A stretch of DNA of 50,160 bases from NCBI GenBank assembly GCA_902581925.1, contig CACHQB010000006.1:1-50160 (forward strand). Direction: 5' to 3'. Every line of letters begins with the position of its first letter. Position 1 is the first letter of the stretch. Origin of the DNA: an uncultured Pelagibacteraceae bacterium. GTDB lineage: Bacteria > Pseudomonadota > Alphaproteobacteria > Pelagibacterales > Pelagibacteraceae. This document shows positions 26,523-36,302 of this stretch, piece by piece. The position numbers were made by a program, and so were the translations under genes. The notes beneath the pieces are model-generated. The model ran no database searches. It saw only the letters and a program-made list of their open reading frames with translations, and had not been told where the DNA came from.

Positions 26523-26557
26523 ATTCAAAAGTAATTTTGAATTATTTGTTAACAAAT
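26523..26557 (+). promoter_or_regulatory. paired inverted repeats in the bztA upstream region
   Basis: An 8-bp perfect hairpin ATTCAAAA-GTAA-TTTTGAAT (26523-26542) is followed one base later by the 14-base palindrome ATTTGTTAACAAAT (26544-26557). Both lie just before the Shine-Dalgarno AAAGGAAG (about 26568-26575) of bztA. They may be operator half-sites or leader structure; no known family motif was recognised. The rest of the gap 26405-26522 shows no convincing promoter hexamer pair. Confidence 0.4.
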
Positions 26558-26580
26558 AAAAATAACTAAAAGGAAGAATA

Positions 26581-27621
26581 ATGTTTAAATACTTAAAACA
26601 ATTAACTTCTTTAGTTGCTATGGTTGCAGTGTTGTTTACTTTTACAACAGAAACTATGGCTGCTAAAAAATCTAAAACACTTAAAAACACTCAAAAGAAG
26701 GGTTTTGTAAGATGTGGAGTATCTCAAGGTCTTCCAGGATTTTCTAATGCTGATGCTGCAGGAAATTGGACTGGTGTTGACGTTGACGTATGTAGAGCAG
26801 TAGCTGCTGCAGTATTAGGTGATGCAAACAAAGTTAAGTTTACACCACTAAGTGCTAAAGAAAGATTTACTGCTTTAACATCTAATGAGATAGATATCTT
26901 ATCAAGAAACACAACTTGGACTCTTTCTAGGGATGCTGACATCGGACTTACTTTCGTAGGTGTAAACTTCTACGATGGTCAAGGTTTTATGGTTAGAAAA
27001 AATTCAGGTATATCATCAGTAAATGATTTTAAAGATGGTGTTTCTGCTTGTACTAACCTTGGAACAACTACTGAGCTAAACATGAGAGATTTCTTTAATT
27101 CAAAAGGAATTAAATATGAGCCAGTAACTTTCGAAAAAGCTGACGAGGTTGTTGCAGCATACGATGCTGGAAGATGTGATACATACACAACTGATAAATC
27201 TGGTTTAGCTGCTCAAAGAATTAAATTGAGCAACCCAGATGATCATATGGTTTTACCTGAAACTATTTCAAAAGAGCCTCTAGGCCCTGTTGTACGTCAA
27301 GGTGATTCTGTTTGGGAAGATATCGTAAGATGGTCTCTAAACACTATGATTGAAGCAGAAGAGTATGGTGTTAGTTCTGCAAATGCAGACTCAATGAAAA
27401 CTTCAGATAACCCAGCTGTAAAAAGATTAGTTGGAGCTGAAGGTGAATTAGGAGCTGCTTTAGGTTTAGATAATGATTGGAGTTTAAGAATTATCAAGCA
27501 AGTTGGTAACTACGGTGAAAGCTACAAAAGAAATATTGCTGACACTGGAATTCTACCTGACAGAGGTCCAAATGAGTTATGGACTAAAGGTGGAATACTT
27601 TATGTACCACCAGCAAGATAA
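26581..27621 (+). CDS. bztA: general L-amino acid ABC transporter, periplasmic binding protein (BztA/AapJ)
   Basis: 346 aa. The signal peptide is about 1-28 (LTSLVAMVAVLFTFTTETMA, cleavage after AMA-like). The mature protein has the SBP family 3 signature: GFVRCGVSQGLPGFSNADAAG, WTGVDVDVCRAVAAAV, FTPLSAKERFTALTSNEIDIL, TWTLSRDADIG, SACTNLGTTTELN and GRCDTYTTDKSGLAAQR. The family takes up glutamate, glutamine, aspartate and other L-amino acids. A good Shine-Dalgarno sits six bases before the ATG. Its coding sequence is visibly less AT-skewed and uses more C-ending codons than neighbours, as in a highly expressed gene. It is followed by a strong terminator and then the permease genes. Confidence 0.95.
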   Translation: MFKYLKQLTSLVAMVAVLFTFTTETMAAKKSKTLKNTQKKGFVRCGVSQGLPGFSNADAAGNWTGVDVDVCRAVAAAVLGDANKVKFTPLSAKERFTALTSNEIDILSRNTTWTLSRDADIGLTFVGVNFYDGQGFMVRKNSGISSVNDFKDGVSACTNLGTTTELNMRDFFNSKGIKYEPVTFEKADEVVAAYDAGRCDTYTTDKSGLAAQRIKLSNPDDHMVLPETISKEPLGPVVRQGDSVWEDIVRWSLNTMIEAEEYGVSSANADSMKTSDNPAVKRLVGAEGELGAALGLDNDWSLRIIKQVGNYGESYKRNIADTGILPDRGPNELWTKGGILYVPPAR

Positions 27622-27643
27622 TTTATATCTTTAAATAAAACTT

Positions 27644-27676
27644 AAAAAGGGCTAGATTTTTCTAGCCCTTTTTTTT
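27644..27676 (+). terminator. intrinsic terminator between bztA and bztB
   Basis: Perfect 8-bp stem GGGCTAGA/TCTAGCCC (27649-27656 and 27661-27668) with a TTTT loop, preceded by five A and followed by eight T. It lies 23 bases after the bztA stop and 18 bases before the bztB start. As bztBCD have little room for their own promoter, partial read-through probably sets a high binding-protein to permease ratio. Confidence 0.9.
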
Positions 27677-27693
27677 ATAAGTCTTGAATTATT

Positions 27694-28839
27694 GTGAATA
27701 TTAAAAAAATATTACCCCAATTACTTACACTTCTAGTTGTAATTTTAATATTTGGATTTTTCTCATATAACGCGCAAGTAAATATGGAAAATAGGGGAAT
27801 TACTTTTGGGTATGGTTTTTTATCTCAAGAATCATCATTTGACGTTCAATTTTCTTTAATTGAATATGATGGTTCACACTCATATTTTAGAGCTTATTTA
27901 GTAGGATTATTAAATACTATTTTAGTTTCAGTTATCGGAATTGTATTTGCAACTATTATTGGAGTTGTAGTAGGAATTGCAAGATTATCAAACAATTATT
28001 TAATTGAGAGAACAGCTGCAGTTTACGTAGAATTTTTTAGAAATATTCCTTTATTATTACAAATATTTTTTTGGTATTTTGCTGCCTTAAGAGCTTTACC
28101 ATTACCCCAAGATACAGAACCTATGTTTGGAGTTTTTTTTCTAACTATAAAAGGTTTTTTTGTTCCTGCTTTTGTTTGGAATAATTTGGATATTTTTATT
28201 TATTCAATAATTGCTGCAGTAATTTCTATTATATTCATTAGAATTTACGCTAGAAAAAAACAAGAAAATGAGGGTATTCAAACTCCGGTTTTATCAATTT
28301 CAATAGGACTATTAATAATTTTACCTTTGTTAAGTTTTTTATTTGGTGGTGTTGGCGCAACAGTTGAAGTACCTGTGATTAAACAATTATCCCAATCAGG
28401 TTTCACTTATGAAGGGGGAATTAAGCTACCACCTGAATTAATATCTCTTGCTTTAGCTTTGTCGTTATATACAGCAACCTTTATTGCTGAATGTGTTAGA
28501 GCAGGTGTTCAGGGAGTAAGTAAGGGTCAAAAAGAAGCTGCAGCTTCAATAGGATTAACACCAAATCAAGTATTAAAATTAGTTGTAATGCCACAAGCGC
28601 TAAGAATTATAATTCCACCTACAACCAATCAATATTTAAATTTGACCAAAAACTCATCTCTTGCAGCTGCAATTGCTTACCCAGATTTAGTGCTTGTATT
28701 CGCTGGGACTGCTTTAATGCAAACAGGAAGAGCGATAGAAATTGTTTCTATAACAATGTTAACATATCTATCTTTAAGTATATCAATTTCAATATTTATG
28801 AATTGGTATAATAAAAAAATAGCTATTAAAGAAAAATAA
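27694..28839 (+). CDS. bztB: general L-amino acid ABC transporter permease BztB/AapQ
   Basis: 381 aa inner-membrane permease of the HisMQ family. N-terminal helix (LLTLLVVILIFGFFSYNAQV), then YLVGLLNTILVSVIGIVFATIIGVVVG starting the transport domain, and further helices. The ATPase-contacting EAA loop is ECVRAGVQGVSKGQKEAAAS with GLTPNQVLKLVVMPQALR after it. The PTTNQYLNLTKNSSLAAAIAYPDL motif is typical for AapQ. It begins with GTG at 27694, 18 bases after the terminator. The stop overlaps the bztC ATG. Confidence 0.94.
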   Translation: MNIKKILPQLLTLLVVILIFGFFSYNAQVNMENRGITFGYGFLSQESSFDVQFSLIEYDGSHSYFRAYLVGLLNTILVSVIGIVFATIIGVVVGIARLSNNYLIERTAAVYVEFFRNIPLLLQIFFWYFAALRALPLPQDTEPMFGVFFLTIKGFFVPAFVWNNLDIFIYSIIAAVISIIFIRIYARKKQENEGIQTPVLSISIGLLIILPLLSFLFGGVGATVEVPVIKQLSQSGFTYEGGIKLPPELISLALALSLYTATFIAECVRAGVQGVSKGQKEAAASIGLTPNQVLKLVVMPQALRIIIPPTTNQYLNLTKNSSLAAAIAYPDLVLVFAGTALMQTGRAIEIVSITMLTYLSLSISISIFMNWYNKKIAIKEK

Positions 28840-30281
28840 TGAATAAATTAAATTTTTTACAACCAGATAAAAATAATCTTAGTACTTATTTATATACAGG
28901 AGTATTTTTAGTTGCATTAAGTATATTTATAGTTTTTTTAAATTCATTTTTTAATAAAGATTTAATTTCTTTTTTACCTGGAACAATTAGTTTCTTTTTA
29001 CCATTAATTTTAGGTTTCATAGGACTTCATTTAATTAGAATTGATTATTCAGGTATGAAGTTTTTAGATAAAGTTAATAAAAACATTAATACTAACAATT
29101 TTAACGCTTTTTTATCATTATTAATTATATTTGTAATTATCAAATCACTACCTCCATTATTAAGCTGGTTTATTATAGATGCAAATATTGCTGGAGATTC
29201 AAAAGACGTATGTACAGGTAGTGGTGCTTGTTGGACCTATATTAAAATTTGGTTTAACAGATTTATGTATGGAATGTACCCGAATGCTGAGCAGTGGCGA
29301 ATTAATTTATCTTTTATAGCTTTAGCTTTTCTTGGCACTATTGGTTTTTTTGCTACTGAAAAATTTAAAAAATATTTAACTCTTTATTATGTAGTTGTTT
29401 ATCCTGTGATTGCTTTTTTCTTTATTTTCTTTTTTATATCAGGAGGTCCAATATTTTTTGATTTCTCATATGGAATTATTGCAGCTGTAATTTCAATTAT
29501 AATTGGATTTTTTATTCCTTCAAAATTTAAAATGTACTATTTTATTATAGTTCCAATCACTCTCTATATATTGCTAAAATATGTATTTTTTTATGAGGAG
29601 CTTATTGAGCTTGGTAAATTAGAAGCTTTAGAGTGGGTAGAAACAGGCGCTTGGGGAGGTTTGTCTTTAACTTTTATAGTATCATTTTTTTGTTTGATTT
29701 TCTGTTTTCCTATAGGTTTATTTTTATCTTTAGGTAGAAGGTCTGATTTTCCAATAATTAAATATTTTTCAATAGGTATGATTGAATTTTGGAGAGGCGT
29801 TCCATTGATTACAGTATTATTTATGTCATCAGTAATGTTTCCAATGTTTTTACCCGAGGATATGTTTATTGACAAATTAGTAAGGGTAATTATCGCAATC
29901 TCATTATTTGAAGCTGCTTATGTAGCAGAAGTTATTAGAGGTGGTTTGCAAGCACTACCAAGAGGTCAATATGATGCCGCTAAATCTTTAGGAATGGGTT
30001 ATTGGAAAATGCATATTTTGGTGATTTTACCTCAGGCACTTAAACTTGTAATACCTGGTATTGCTAATACCTTTTTAGCACTTGTTAAAGATACTCCTCT
30101 TATATTTGTTGTTGGACTATTAGAAATTGTTGGAATGCTAAATCTTGCTAAAACAAACCCAGAGTGGTTAGGTTTTGCGATGGAAGGGTATGTGTTCGCT
30201 TCAGTACTATTTTTTATTATTTGCTATGCAATGAGTAAATATAGTTATAATTTAGAACAAAAATATAAAACGGAAAGATAA
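28839..30281 (+). CDS. bztC: general L-amino acid ABC transporter permease BztC/AapM
   Basis: 480 aa, the longer partner permease, with a multi-helix N-terminal extension (about 1-260, roughly seven or eight hydrophobic segments) before the HisMQ-type domain ([19 protein letters not shown] onward). EAA loop: [20 protein letters not shown] with [20 protein letters not shown]. The conserved [21 protein letters not shown] segment is present. A periplasmic loop has [21 protein letters not shown], typical of AapM. It overlaps bztB and bztD by one base each. Confidence 0.94.
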   Translation: MNKLNFLQPDKNNLSTYLYTGVFLVALSIFIVFLNSFFNKDLISFLPGTISFFLPLILGFIGLHLIRIDYSGMKFLDKVNKNINTNNFNAFLSLLIIFVIIKSLPPLLSWFIIDANIAGDSKDVCTGSGACWTYIKIWFNRFMYGMYPNAEQWRINLSFIALAFLGTIGFFATEKFKKYLTLYYVVVYPVIAFFFIFFFISGGPIFFDFSYGIIAAVISIIIGFFIPSKFKMYYFIIVPITLYILLKYVFFYEELIELGKLEALEWVETGAWGGLSLTFIVSFFCLIFCFPIGLFLSLGRRSDFPIIKYFSIGMIEFWRGVPLITVLFMSSVMFPMFLPEDMFIDKLVRVIIAISLFEAAYVAEVIRGGLQALPRGQYDAAKSLGMGYWKMHILVILPQALKLVIPGIANTFLALVKDTPLIFVVGLLEIVGMLNLAKTNPEWLGFAMEGYVFASVLFFIICYAMSKYSYNLEQKYKTER

Positions 30282-31015
30282 TGTCAGATAAAATAATTCA
30301 GATTTCAGAAATGAATAAGTGGTTTGGTGATTTTCAAGTATTAAAAAATATTAATTTAGAAGTAGAAAAAAACAAAAAAATTGTTGTGTGTGGACCTTCA
30401 GGATCAGGTAAATCAACATTAATAAGATGTATAAACAGACTTGAAGAACATCAACAAGGTTCAATTATAGTAGATGGAAATGAATTAACAGAGGATACTA
30501 AAGACATAGAAAAAATTAGAGCTGAGGTTGGAATGGTTTTTCAACAGTTTAATTTATTTCCTCATCTTTCTATTTTAGATAATTGCACGCTAGCTCCAAT
30601 TTGGGTAAAAAAAATGCCAAAAAAAGAAGCAGAAGATTTAGCCCTTCAGCACTTAGAAAAAGTACAAATAGCAGATCAAGCAAACAAATATCCAGGTCAA
30701 CTTTCAGGTGGTCAACAGCAACGATGTGCAATAGCTAGAGCGTTATGTATGGAGCCAAAAATAATGCTTTTCGATGAACCAACATCAGCACTAGATCCAG
30801 AAATGATCAAAGAAGTTTTGGATGCTATGGTTAATTTAGCAAAAGCAGGAATGACAATGATTGTAGTAACGCATGAGATGGGATTTGCAAAAGAGGTTGC
30901 AGATGAAGTTATTTTTATGGATGAGGGAATGATAGTTGAAAGAGCTGAAACTAAAGAGTTTTTTGCAAACCCAAAGAGCGATAGAACCAAGCTATTTTTA
31001 AGTCAAATCCTATAA
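30281..31015 (+). CDS. bztD: general L-amino acid ABC transporter ATPase BztD/AapP
   Basis: 244 aa ABC ATPase of the polar amino acid class. Walker [10 protein letters not shown] (about 38-46), Q-loop [17 protein letters not shown] signature LSGGQQQR, Walker [15 protein letters not shown]-loop and H-switch [14 protein letters not shown]. It energises BztBC in complex with BztA. It ends the operon; no clear terminator hairpin was found in the following 190 bases. Confidence 0.95.
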   Translation: MSDKIIQISEMNKWFGDFQVLKNINLEVEKNKKIVVCGPSGSGKSTLIRCINRLEEHQQGSIIVDGNELTEDTKDIEKIRAEVGMVFQQFNLFPHLSILDNCTLAPIWVKKMPKKEAEDLALQHLEKVQIADQANKYPGQLSGGQQQRCAIARALCMEPKIMLFDEPTSALDPEMIKEVLDAMVNLAKAGMTMIVVTHEMGFAKEVADEVIFMDEGMIVERAETKEFFANPKSDRTKLFLSQIL

Positions 31016-31190
31016 AAAATATAAGAACTATAAGGCATAATTTAAGATTTAAACAATCAAATTATGTTCATTTTGCATTCAACTAATGCTTGACAGTATT
31101 TTGCTTATTTCAAATTTCTCTCAAAAAAAAATAAATTTTTCTATTGCAGTAACTTTAATAAATAGGTTGAATGTACTTTATAAAATTTAA

Positions 31191-31206
31191 TTAAGAGGGG
31201 TCTTAA
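31191..31206 (+). promoter_or_regulatory. inverted repeat enclosing the Shine-Dalgarno of the XRE gene
   Basis: TTAAGA (31191-31196), GGGG (31197-31200), TCTTAA (31201-31206) is a perfect 6-bp inverted repeat whose last A is the A of the ATG. The four G are the only plausible ribosome-binding core. It could be an operator for autoregulation or an RNA hairpin presenting or masking the ribosome-binding site. Confidence 0.4.
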
Positions 31207-31577
31207 TGGAAGATAATTTCAATAAACACTTAGGCAATAAGCTTAAGCTAAGAAGATTAGCTTTAGGTTTAACACAAACTAAAGTAGCAAAAGCTATTAA
31301 CGTTACGTTTCAGCAAATTCAAAAATATGAAAAAGGTACTAACGGAGTAAGTTCGATTAGATTACTTCAACTTGCAAATTATTTAAAAGTACCAATTAAT
31401 TATTTCTTTGAAGATTTTTCGGAATATTTAGTAAATTTAGAAAAATCACAAGAAGGTCACATGAATGTTAATTATAATTTTTTAGTTAAATTATATTCAG
31501 AACTTAATGCTGATCAAAAACTGAAATTTAATAAATCTTTGCAAATATCAGGATCAGGAATTTCAAAAGCAGTTTAA
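31206..31577 (+). CDS. XRE-family helix-turn-helix transcriptional regulator
   Basis: 123 aa. The HTH_3 domain is about 10-66: LGNKLKLRRLALGLTQTKVAKAINVTFQQIQKYEKGTNGVSSIRLLQLANYLKVPINYFFED is its extent, with TQTKVAKAINVTFQQIQKYE forming helices 2-3. The C-terminal 50 residues are helical without a recognised sensor domain (YNFLVKLYSELNADQKLKFNKSL). Proteins of this size and pattern are frequent in Alphaproteobacteria, but their targets mostly are unknown. It stands alone, after bztABCD (190 bases) and before convergent tRNAs, so no partner gene suggests a function. An inverted repeat surrounds its ribosome-binding site. Confidence 0.88.
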   Translation: MEDNFNKHLGNKLKLRRLALGLTQTKVAKAINVTFQQIQKYEKGTNGVSSIRLLQLANYLKVPINYFFEDFSEYLVNLEKSQEGHMNVNYNFLVKLYSELNADQKLKFNKSLQISGSGISKAV

Positions 31578-31631
31578 AATTAATTTATATCTGACCCCAA
31601 ATTAATATTTAGATTTGTAATAATAAATTTC

Positions 31632-31707
31632 TGGCTCCTCGGGCAGGACTCGAACCTGCGACCAATTGATTAACAGTCAACTGCTCTACCAACTGAGCTA
31701 CCGAGGA
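31632..31707 (-). tRNA. tRNA-Asn (anticodon GTT)
   Basis: On the minus strand the acceptor TCCTCGG (31707-31701) pairs with CCGAGGA, followed by discriminator G and encoded CCA. The D-arm is AGCTCAGTTGGTAGAGC. The anticodon stem-loop TTGAC-TGTTAAT has anticodon GTT. The T-arm GCAGGTTCGAGTCCTGC is intact. 76 nt including CCA. Confidence 0.97.
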
Positions 31708-31758
31708 ATGTAAAAAAAACAAACTTACTTTTTTTTATAACTAAAACAAGATTTTTTT

Positions 31759-31832
31759 TGGAGGCAACGCCCGGAATCGAACCGGGATACAAGGATTTGC
31801 AATCCTCTGCGTAACCATTCCGCCACGTTGCC
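31759..31832 (-). tRNA. tRNA-Cys (anticodon GCA)
   Basis: On the minus strand the acceptor GGCAACG (31832-31826) pairs with CGTTGCC, discriminator T and encoded CCA. The anticodon loop is TTGCAAA, giving anticodon GCA. The T-arm CCCGGTTCGATTCCGGG is perfect. 74 nt with CCA, the usual tRNA-Cys length. It lies 51 bases upstream of tRNA-Asn on the same strand, so the two may share a transcript. Confidence 0.96.
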
Positions 31833-31903
31833 ATCTTATTTTTAGCTAATAGCTACAGATGCCTTTTTATATTAAATTTTTTCTATTAGTCTATTAAATA
31901 ACG

Positions 31904-31931
31904 ATCTAAATTGATTATTGTTAATTTAGAT
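31904..31931 (+). promoter_or_regulatory. inverted repeat in the valS leader
   Basis: ATCTAAATT (31904-31912) and AATTTAGAT (31923-31931) form a perfect 9-bp inverted repeat with a 10-base loop, 26-53 bases before the valS ATG. It is AT-only apart from one pair, and may be an operator or a weak leader hairpin. No T-box or known riboswitch pattern was seen. Confidence 0.3.
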
Positions 31932-31956
31932 TATTAAATTATAAACTTTAACATCA

Positions 31957-34584
31957 ATGAGTAGCGATAAATATATACATTCTGATGTAGAAAATAGAAT
32001 TTATTCCTATTGGGAAAAAAATGGTCTTTTTAAACCTAAAGAAAATTCAAAAAAATTCTCAATTGTAATTCCTCCACCAAATGTAACTGGTAGTTTGCAT
32101 ATGGGACACGCACTGAATAATTCAATTCAAGATTTATTAGTTCGTTATCATAGGATGAATAATTTTGAGACTTTATGGCAACCAGGTACTGATCATGCTG
32201 GTATAGCCACACAGGCTTTAGTAGAGAAAAAATTATCTTCTGAAAAAATAAATAAAAACAAAATTGGAAGAGAAAAATTTATTGAAAAAGTATGGGATTG
32301 GAAAGAACAGTATGGAGATATAATAATAAACCAATTAAAAAAACTTGGTTGTTCATGTGACTGGTCAAGAAATGCTTTCACAATGGATGAGAATTTGTCA
32401 AAATCAGTCATTAAGGTATTTGTTGATCTTTATAACAAAGGTTTAATTTATAAAGATAAGAAATTAGTTAACTGGGATACAGTTTTAAAAACAGCTATTT
32501 CAGATCTTGAAGTAGATCAAAGGGAGGTAAATTCTAAAATTTATTATATCAGATACCCAATAGATGGGACTGAAGAATTTATTACAATTGCAACTACAAG
32601 ACCTGAAACAATGCTTGGGGATACAGCTATAGCTGTTAATCCAAAGGATGAGCGATTTAAATCCTTTATTGGAAAAACAGTTACTATTCCAATTGTTGGA
32701 AGAAAAATAAAAATTATTGAGGATGATTATGCGGATCCTGAGCAAGGAACAGGGGCATTAAAAATAACTCCTGCACATGATTTCAACGACTATGATGTTG
32801 GTCAAAGAAACAATCTTGAAACAATTAATATCTTTACTGAAGCAGGTAAAATAAATGAAAATGCTCCAGAACATTATGTAGGTCTTGATAGGTCTGAGGC
32901 AAGAAAAAAAATTTTAAAAGAACTTAAAGAAAAAGAGTTTTTTGTAAAAGAAGAGAATATAAAAAATAAAGTTCCCTATGGAGATAGATCAAATTCAATA
33001 ATTGAACCTTTCTTAACGGAACAGTGGTTTGCAGATGCTGGTAAATTATCTGTTAAAGCAAAAGAAGTAGTTAAATCAAAGAAGACAAATTTCTTTCCAG
33101 AAAATTGGTCAAAAACTTATTTTCAGTGGATGAATAATATAGAGCCTTGGTGTATTTCAAGACAGCTTTGGTGGGGACATCAAATTCCAGCTTGGTACGG
33201 ACCAGATGAAAAAATTTTTGTTGCTGAAAATGAGAATGACGCAAAACAACAAGCAAAAAAACATTACGGTAAAGATGTTGAATTAAATCGTGATCCAGAT
33301 GTTTTAGATACATGGTTCTCCTCTGGTTTATGGCCTTTTGCTACACTTGGTTGGCCTGATGATAAAAAATATGTAAATAAATTTTATCCAACATCAGTGT
33401 TAGTTACAGGTTTTGACATTATATTTTTTTGGGTAGCTAGAATGATTATGTTTGGTACAGAGTTTTTAAACAAAGAACCATTTAAAGATATTTACGTTCA
33501 TGCATTGGTTAGAGATGAGAAGGGGCAGAAAATGTCTAAATCAAAAGGAAATGTAATTGATCCTTTGGATTTAATTGAAAAATATAGTGCAGATGCTCTA
33601 AGATTTACTTTATTATCAATGGCCTCACCAGGTACTGATGTTAAGCTTTCTGAAGATAGAGTTAAAGGTTATAGAAATTTTTTAAATAAATTATGGAATG
33701 CAAACAATTTTTTAATCACTAATGAGTGTGATTTTAAAGATATAGATAAAATTCCAAGTTTAAATGTAAATATTAACAAGTGGATTTATTCAGAACTTGT
33801 TGAAACCAAAAATAAGATAGAAAAAAACCTTAAAGATTATAGATTTGATGAAGCTGCTAAAAATGCCTATCAATTTGTATGGCATTCCTATTGTGATTGG
33901 TATTTAGAACTATCTAAAACAATACTATTTTCAGATGATGAAAAATCTAAAGTAGAGGTTAAAAAAGTATCATCTTTTATATTCAAACAAATTTTGATTT
34001 TGCTACATCCTTTTATTCCTTTTGTTACTGAAGAAATTTGGCTTAAAAATAAATTTGATAATAACGGTAGTGATTATTTGATGCTTAAAAACTGGTTATC
34101 AGGTGAAATAATTAAGGATAACAGTACCGAACAGGTTGAAAATATCATTAATATTATTTCAGAGATTAGATCATTTAAAAACGATTTAAATGTAAGCCCA
34201 GGCTCATTTATTGATGTATCAATAGGCAATATTAACAAAAATCAAAAAGAATTTATTAACACAAATGAAATTATTTTAAAAAAACTAGGCAGAATAAATA
34301 GCATACTTGATAAGGATTTAGATAAACCAGCTGCAACAATGGTTGTTTCTGGAGACTTGTTTAAGATTTATTTTGATAAGAATGTTGATTTAAAACTAAT
34401 AAAAGAAAATTTATCAAATAAACAAAGTAGATTAGAGCGAGAGATGAATAAAATATCTCAAAGATTAGAGAATAAAAGTTTTGTAGATCGTGCTCCAAAA
34501 GAGATTGTTGAAGAAGAAAAAAATAATTATAATAATTTAAAGAATGATATTGAGAAAATATCAGTAACAATAAAGGGTATATAA
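31957..34584 (+). CDS. valS: valyl-tRNA synthetase ValS
   Basis: 875 aa class Ia synthetase. HIGH-type motif [18 protein letters not shown] (about 38-55), the editing CP1 insert containing [20 protein letters not shown] and [27 protein letters not shown], and [12 protein letters not shown] (Lys525 region). The anticodon-binding domain and a C-terminal coiled coil (about 810-875, [22 protein letters not shown]) follow. Length is at the short end of bacterial ValS. It shares one base with ilvD (TAATG). Grouping with ilvD, an enzyme of valine synthesis, may link charging and supply. Confidence 0.96.
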   Translation: MSSDKYIHSDVENRIYSYWEKNGLFKPKENSKKFSIVIPPPNVTGSLHMGHALNNSIQDLLVRYHRMNNFETLWQPGTDHAGIATQALVEKKLSSEKINKNKIGREKFIEKVWDWKEQYGDIIINQLKKLGCSCDWSRNAFTMDENLSKSVIKVFVDLYNKGLIYKDKKLVNWDTVLKTAISDLEVDQREVNSKIYYIRYPIDGTEEFITIATTRPETMLGDTAIAVNPKDERFKSFIGKTVTIPIVGRKIKIIEDDYADPEQGTGALKITPAHDFNDYDVGQRNNLETINIFTEAGKINENAPEHYVGLDRSEARKKILKELKEKEFFVKEENIKNKVPYGDRSNSIIEPFLTEQWFADAGKLSVKAKEVVKSKKTNFFPENWSKTYFQWMNNIEPWCISRQLWWGHQIPAWYGPDEKIFVAENENDAKQQAKKHYGKDVELNRDPDVLDTWFSSGLWPFATLGWPDDKKYVNKFYPTSVLVTGFDIIFFWVARMIMFGTEFLNKEPFKDIYVHALVRDEKGQKMSKSKGNVIDPLDLIEKYSADALRFTLLSMASPGTDVKLSEDRVKGYRNFLNKLWNANNFLITNECDFKDIDKIPSLNVNINKWIYSELVETKNKIEKNLKDYRFDEAAKNAYQFVWHSYCDWYLELSKTILFSDDEKSKVEVKKVSSFIFKQILILLHPFIPFVTEEIWLKNKFDNNGSDYLMLKNWLSGEIIKDNSTEQVENIINIISEIRSFKNDLNVSPGSFIDVSIGNINKNQKEFINTNEIILKKLGRINSILDKDLDKPAATMVVSGDLFKIYFDKNVDLKLIKENLSNKQSRLEREMNKISQRLENKSFVDRAPKEIVEEEKNNYNNLKNDIEKISVTIKGI

Positions 34585-36302
34585 TGGCTAAATTCAATAA
34601 AAAGAAACTTCCAAGCAGACATACATCATTAGGAGCAGACAGAGCTCCACACAGATCGTTTTATTATGCTATGGGCGAAACTGAAAAAGATGTAGCAAAA
34701 CCCTTTGTAGGTGTTGTTTCTACTTGGAATGAGGCTGCTCCATGCAATATAGCACTAATGAGACAAGCTCAATCAGTTAAAAAAGGGGTTAGAGCTAATG
34801 GTGGAACCCCAAGAGAATTTTGTACAATTACTGTAACAGATGGTATCGCAATGGGTCATGAAGGAATGAAGTCCTCATTGATATCTAGAGAAGTAATCGC
34901 TGACTCAGCTGAACTTACAGTAAGAGGTCACTGTTATGATGCTTTAGTAGGTATTGCGGGATGTGATAAATCTTTACCAGGTCTAATGATGTCTATGGTT
35001 AGATTGAATGTTCCAAGTGTATTTATATATGGTGGATCAATTCTTCCAGGTAGATACAAAGGTAAAGACGTAACAGTAGTAGATGTATTTGAAGCAGTTG
35101 GAAAACATTCAACAGGTCAAATGTCTGCTGCAGAACTTAGAAAATTAGAGTTAGTTGCATGCCCAAGCGCAGGTGCTTGTGGAGGTCAATTTACTGCAAA
35201 TACTATGGCATGTGTATCTGAAGCAATTGGATTAGCATTACCTTATTCAGCAGGAACACCAGCTCCATATGAAGAAAGAGACAAATACGCAAAAGCTAGT
35301 GGTAAAACGGTTATGAACCTTTTAAAAAAAGGGATTAAACCAAGAGATATTGTAACCAGAAAAGCTTTAGAAAACGCTGCAACAGTTGTTGCTGCAACAG
35401 GCGGATCTACAAACGCTGGATTACATCTTCCTGCTATTGCAAATGAAGCAGGAATTAAATTTGATTTAATGGATGTTGCTAAAATTTTTAAAAGAACACC
35501 TTATCTTGCAGATTTAAAACCAGGTGGAAAATATGTTGCTAAAGATATGTGGCTAGCAGGTGGTGTTCCAATGTTACTAAAAACTTTATATGAAGGTGGA
35601 TATATTCATGGTGATTGCATGACGGTGACTGGAAAAACTATGAAGGAAAATTTAAAAGGAATTAAATTTAATTCAAAACAAAAAGTAATGAGATCTTATA
35701 AAAATCCATTATCTCCAACAGGAGGTGTTGTAGGGTTAAAAGGAAACTTAGCTCCAGAAGGTGCAATTGTTAAAGTTGCTGGACTTAAAAAATTACAATT
35801 TACTGGAAAAGCAAGATGCTTTGATAATGAGGAAAGCGCAATGAAAGCTGTTCAAAGCAGAAAGTATAATGATGGTGATGTAATTATAATTAGATACGAA
35901 GGACCAGTAGGAGGTCCTGGTATGAGAGAAATGTTATCGACAACAAGTGCAATCTACGGACAAGGAAAAGGGGAGAAAGTAGCCCTTATTACTGATGGTA
36001 GGTTCTCTGGGGCCACAAGAGGCTTTTGTGTGGGTCACGTGGGCCCTGAGGCGGCTCTAGGAGGTCCTATAGGCCTTTTACGTACAGGAGACATCATTGA
36101 TATCGATGCCAAAAAAGGAACTATCAACGTAAGACTTTCTAAAAAAGAAATGGCTGTGAGAAAAAGAAAATGGAAGGCTAGAAAATCAGATTTTGGATCA
36201 GGTACGTTATGGAAATACGCACAAACAGTTGGAGCAGCATATTTAGGAGCACCCACACATCCAGGTAAGAAAAAAGAAGTTAAGGATTATTCAGAGATTT
36301 GA
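34584..36302 (+). CDS. ilvD: dihydroxy-acid dehydratase IlvD
   Basis: Fe-S dehydratase for valine, isoleucine and pantothenate synthesis, producing 2-keto acids. Cluster-ligand cysteines are at Cys54 ([10 protein letters not shown]), Cys127 ([11 protein letters not shown]) and Cys199 ([19 protein letters not shown]). C-terminal signatures are [37 protein letters not shown] and [14 protein letters not shown]. 572 aa. A stretch near 35990-36080 is clearly richer in G/C than its surroundings, matching the most conserved GRFSG...GHVGPEA segment. It overlaps valS and the following mannose-1-P guanylyltransferase gene by one base each. Confidence 0.96.
   Translation: MAKFNKKKLPSRHTSLGADRAPHRSFYYAMGETEKDVAKPFVGVVSTWNEAAPCNIALMRQAQSVKKGVRANGGTPREFCTITVTDGIAMGHEGMKSSLISREVIADSAELTVRGHCYDALVGIAGCDKSLPGLMMSMVRLNVPSVFIYGGSILPGRYKGKDVTVVDVFEAVGKHSTGQMSAAELRKLELVACPSAGACGGQFTANTMACVSEAIGLALPYSAGTPAPYEERDKYAKASGKTVMNLLKKGIKPRDIVTRKALENAATVVAATGGSTNAGLHLPAIANEAGIKFDLMDVAKIFKRTPYLADLKPGGKYVAKDMWLAGGVPMLLKTLYEGGYIHGDCMTVTGKTMKENLKGIKFNSKQKVMRSYKNPLSPTGGVVGLKGNLAPEGAIVKVAGLKKLQFTGKARCFDNEESAMKAVQSRKYNDGDVIIIRYEGPVGGPGMREMLSTTSAIYGQGKGEKVALITDGRFSGATRGFCVGHVGPEAALGGPIGLLRTGDIIDIDAKKGTINVRLSKKEMAVRKRKWKARKSDFGSGTLWKYAQTVGAAYLGAPTHPGKKKEVKDYSEI

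Noticed and set aside
31090-31118. TTGACA at 31090-31095 as -35 of the XRE gene.
   Set aside because: No -10-like sequence at the right distance, although the -35 is perfect; too weak to list.
31578-31956. Possible riboswitch or small RNA in the stretch holding the tRNAs and valS leader.
   Set aside because: Apart from the two tRNAs and one AT-rich inverted repeat there is no conserved aptamer pattern that I can recognise.
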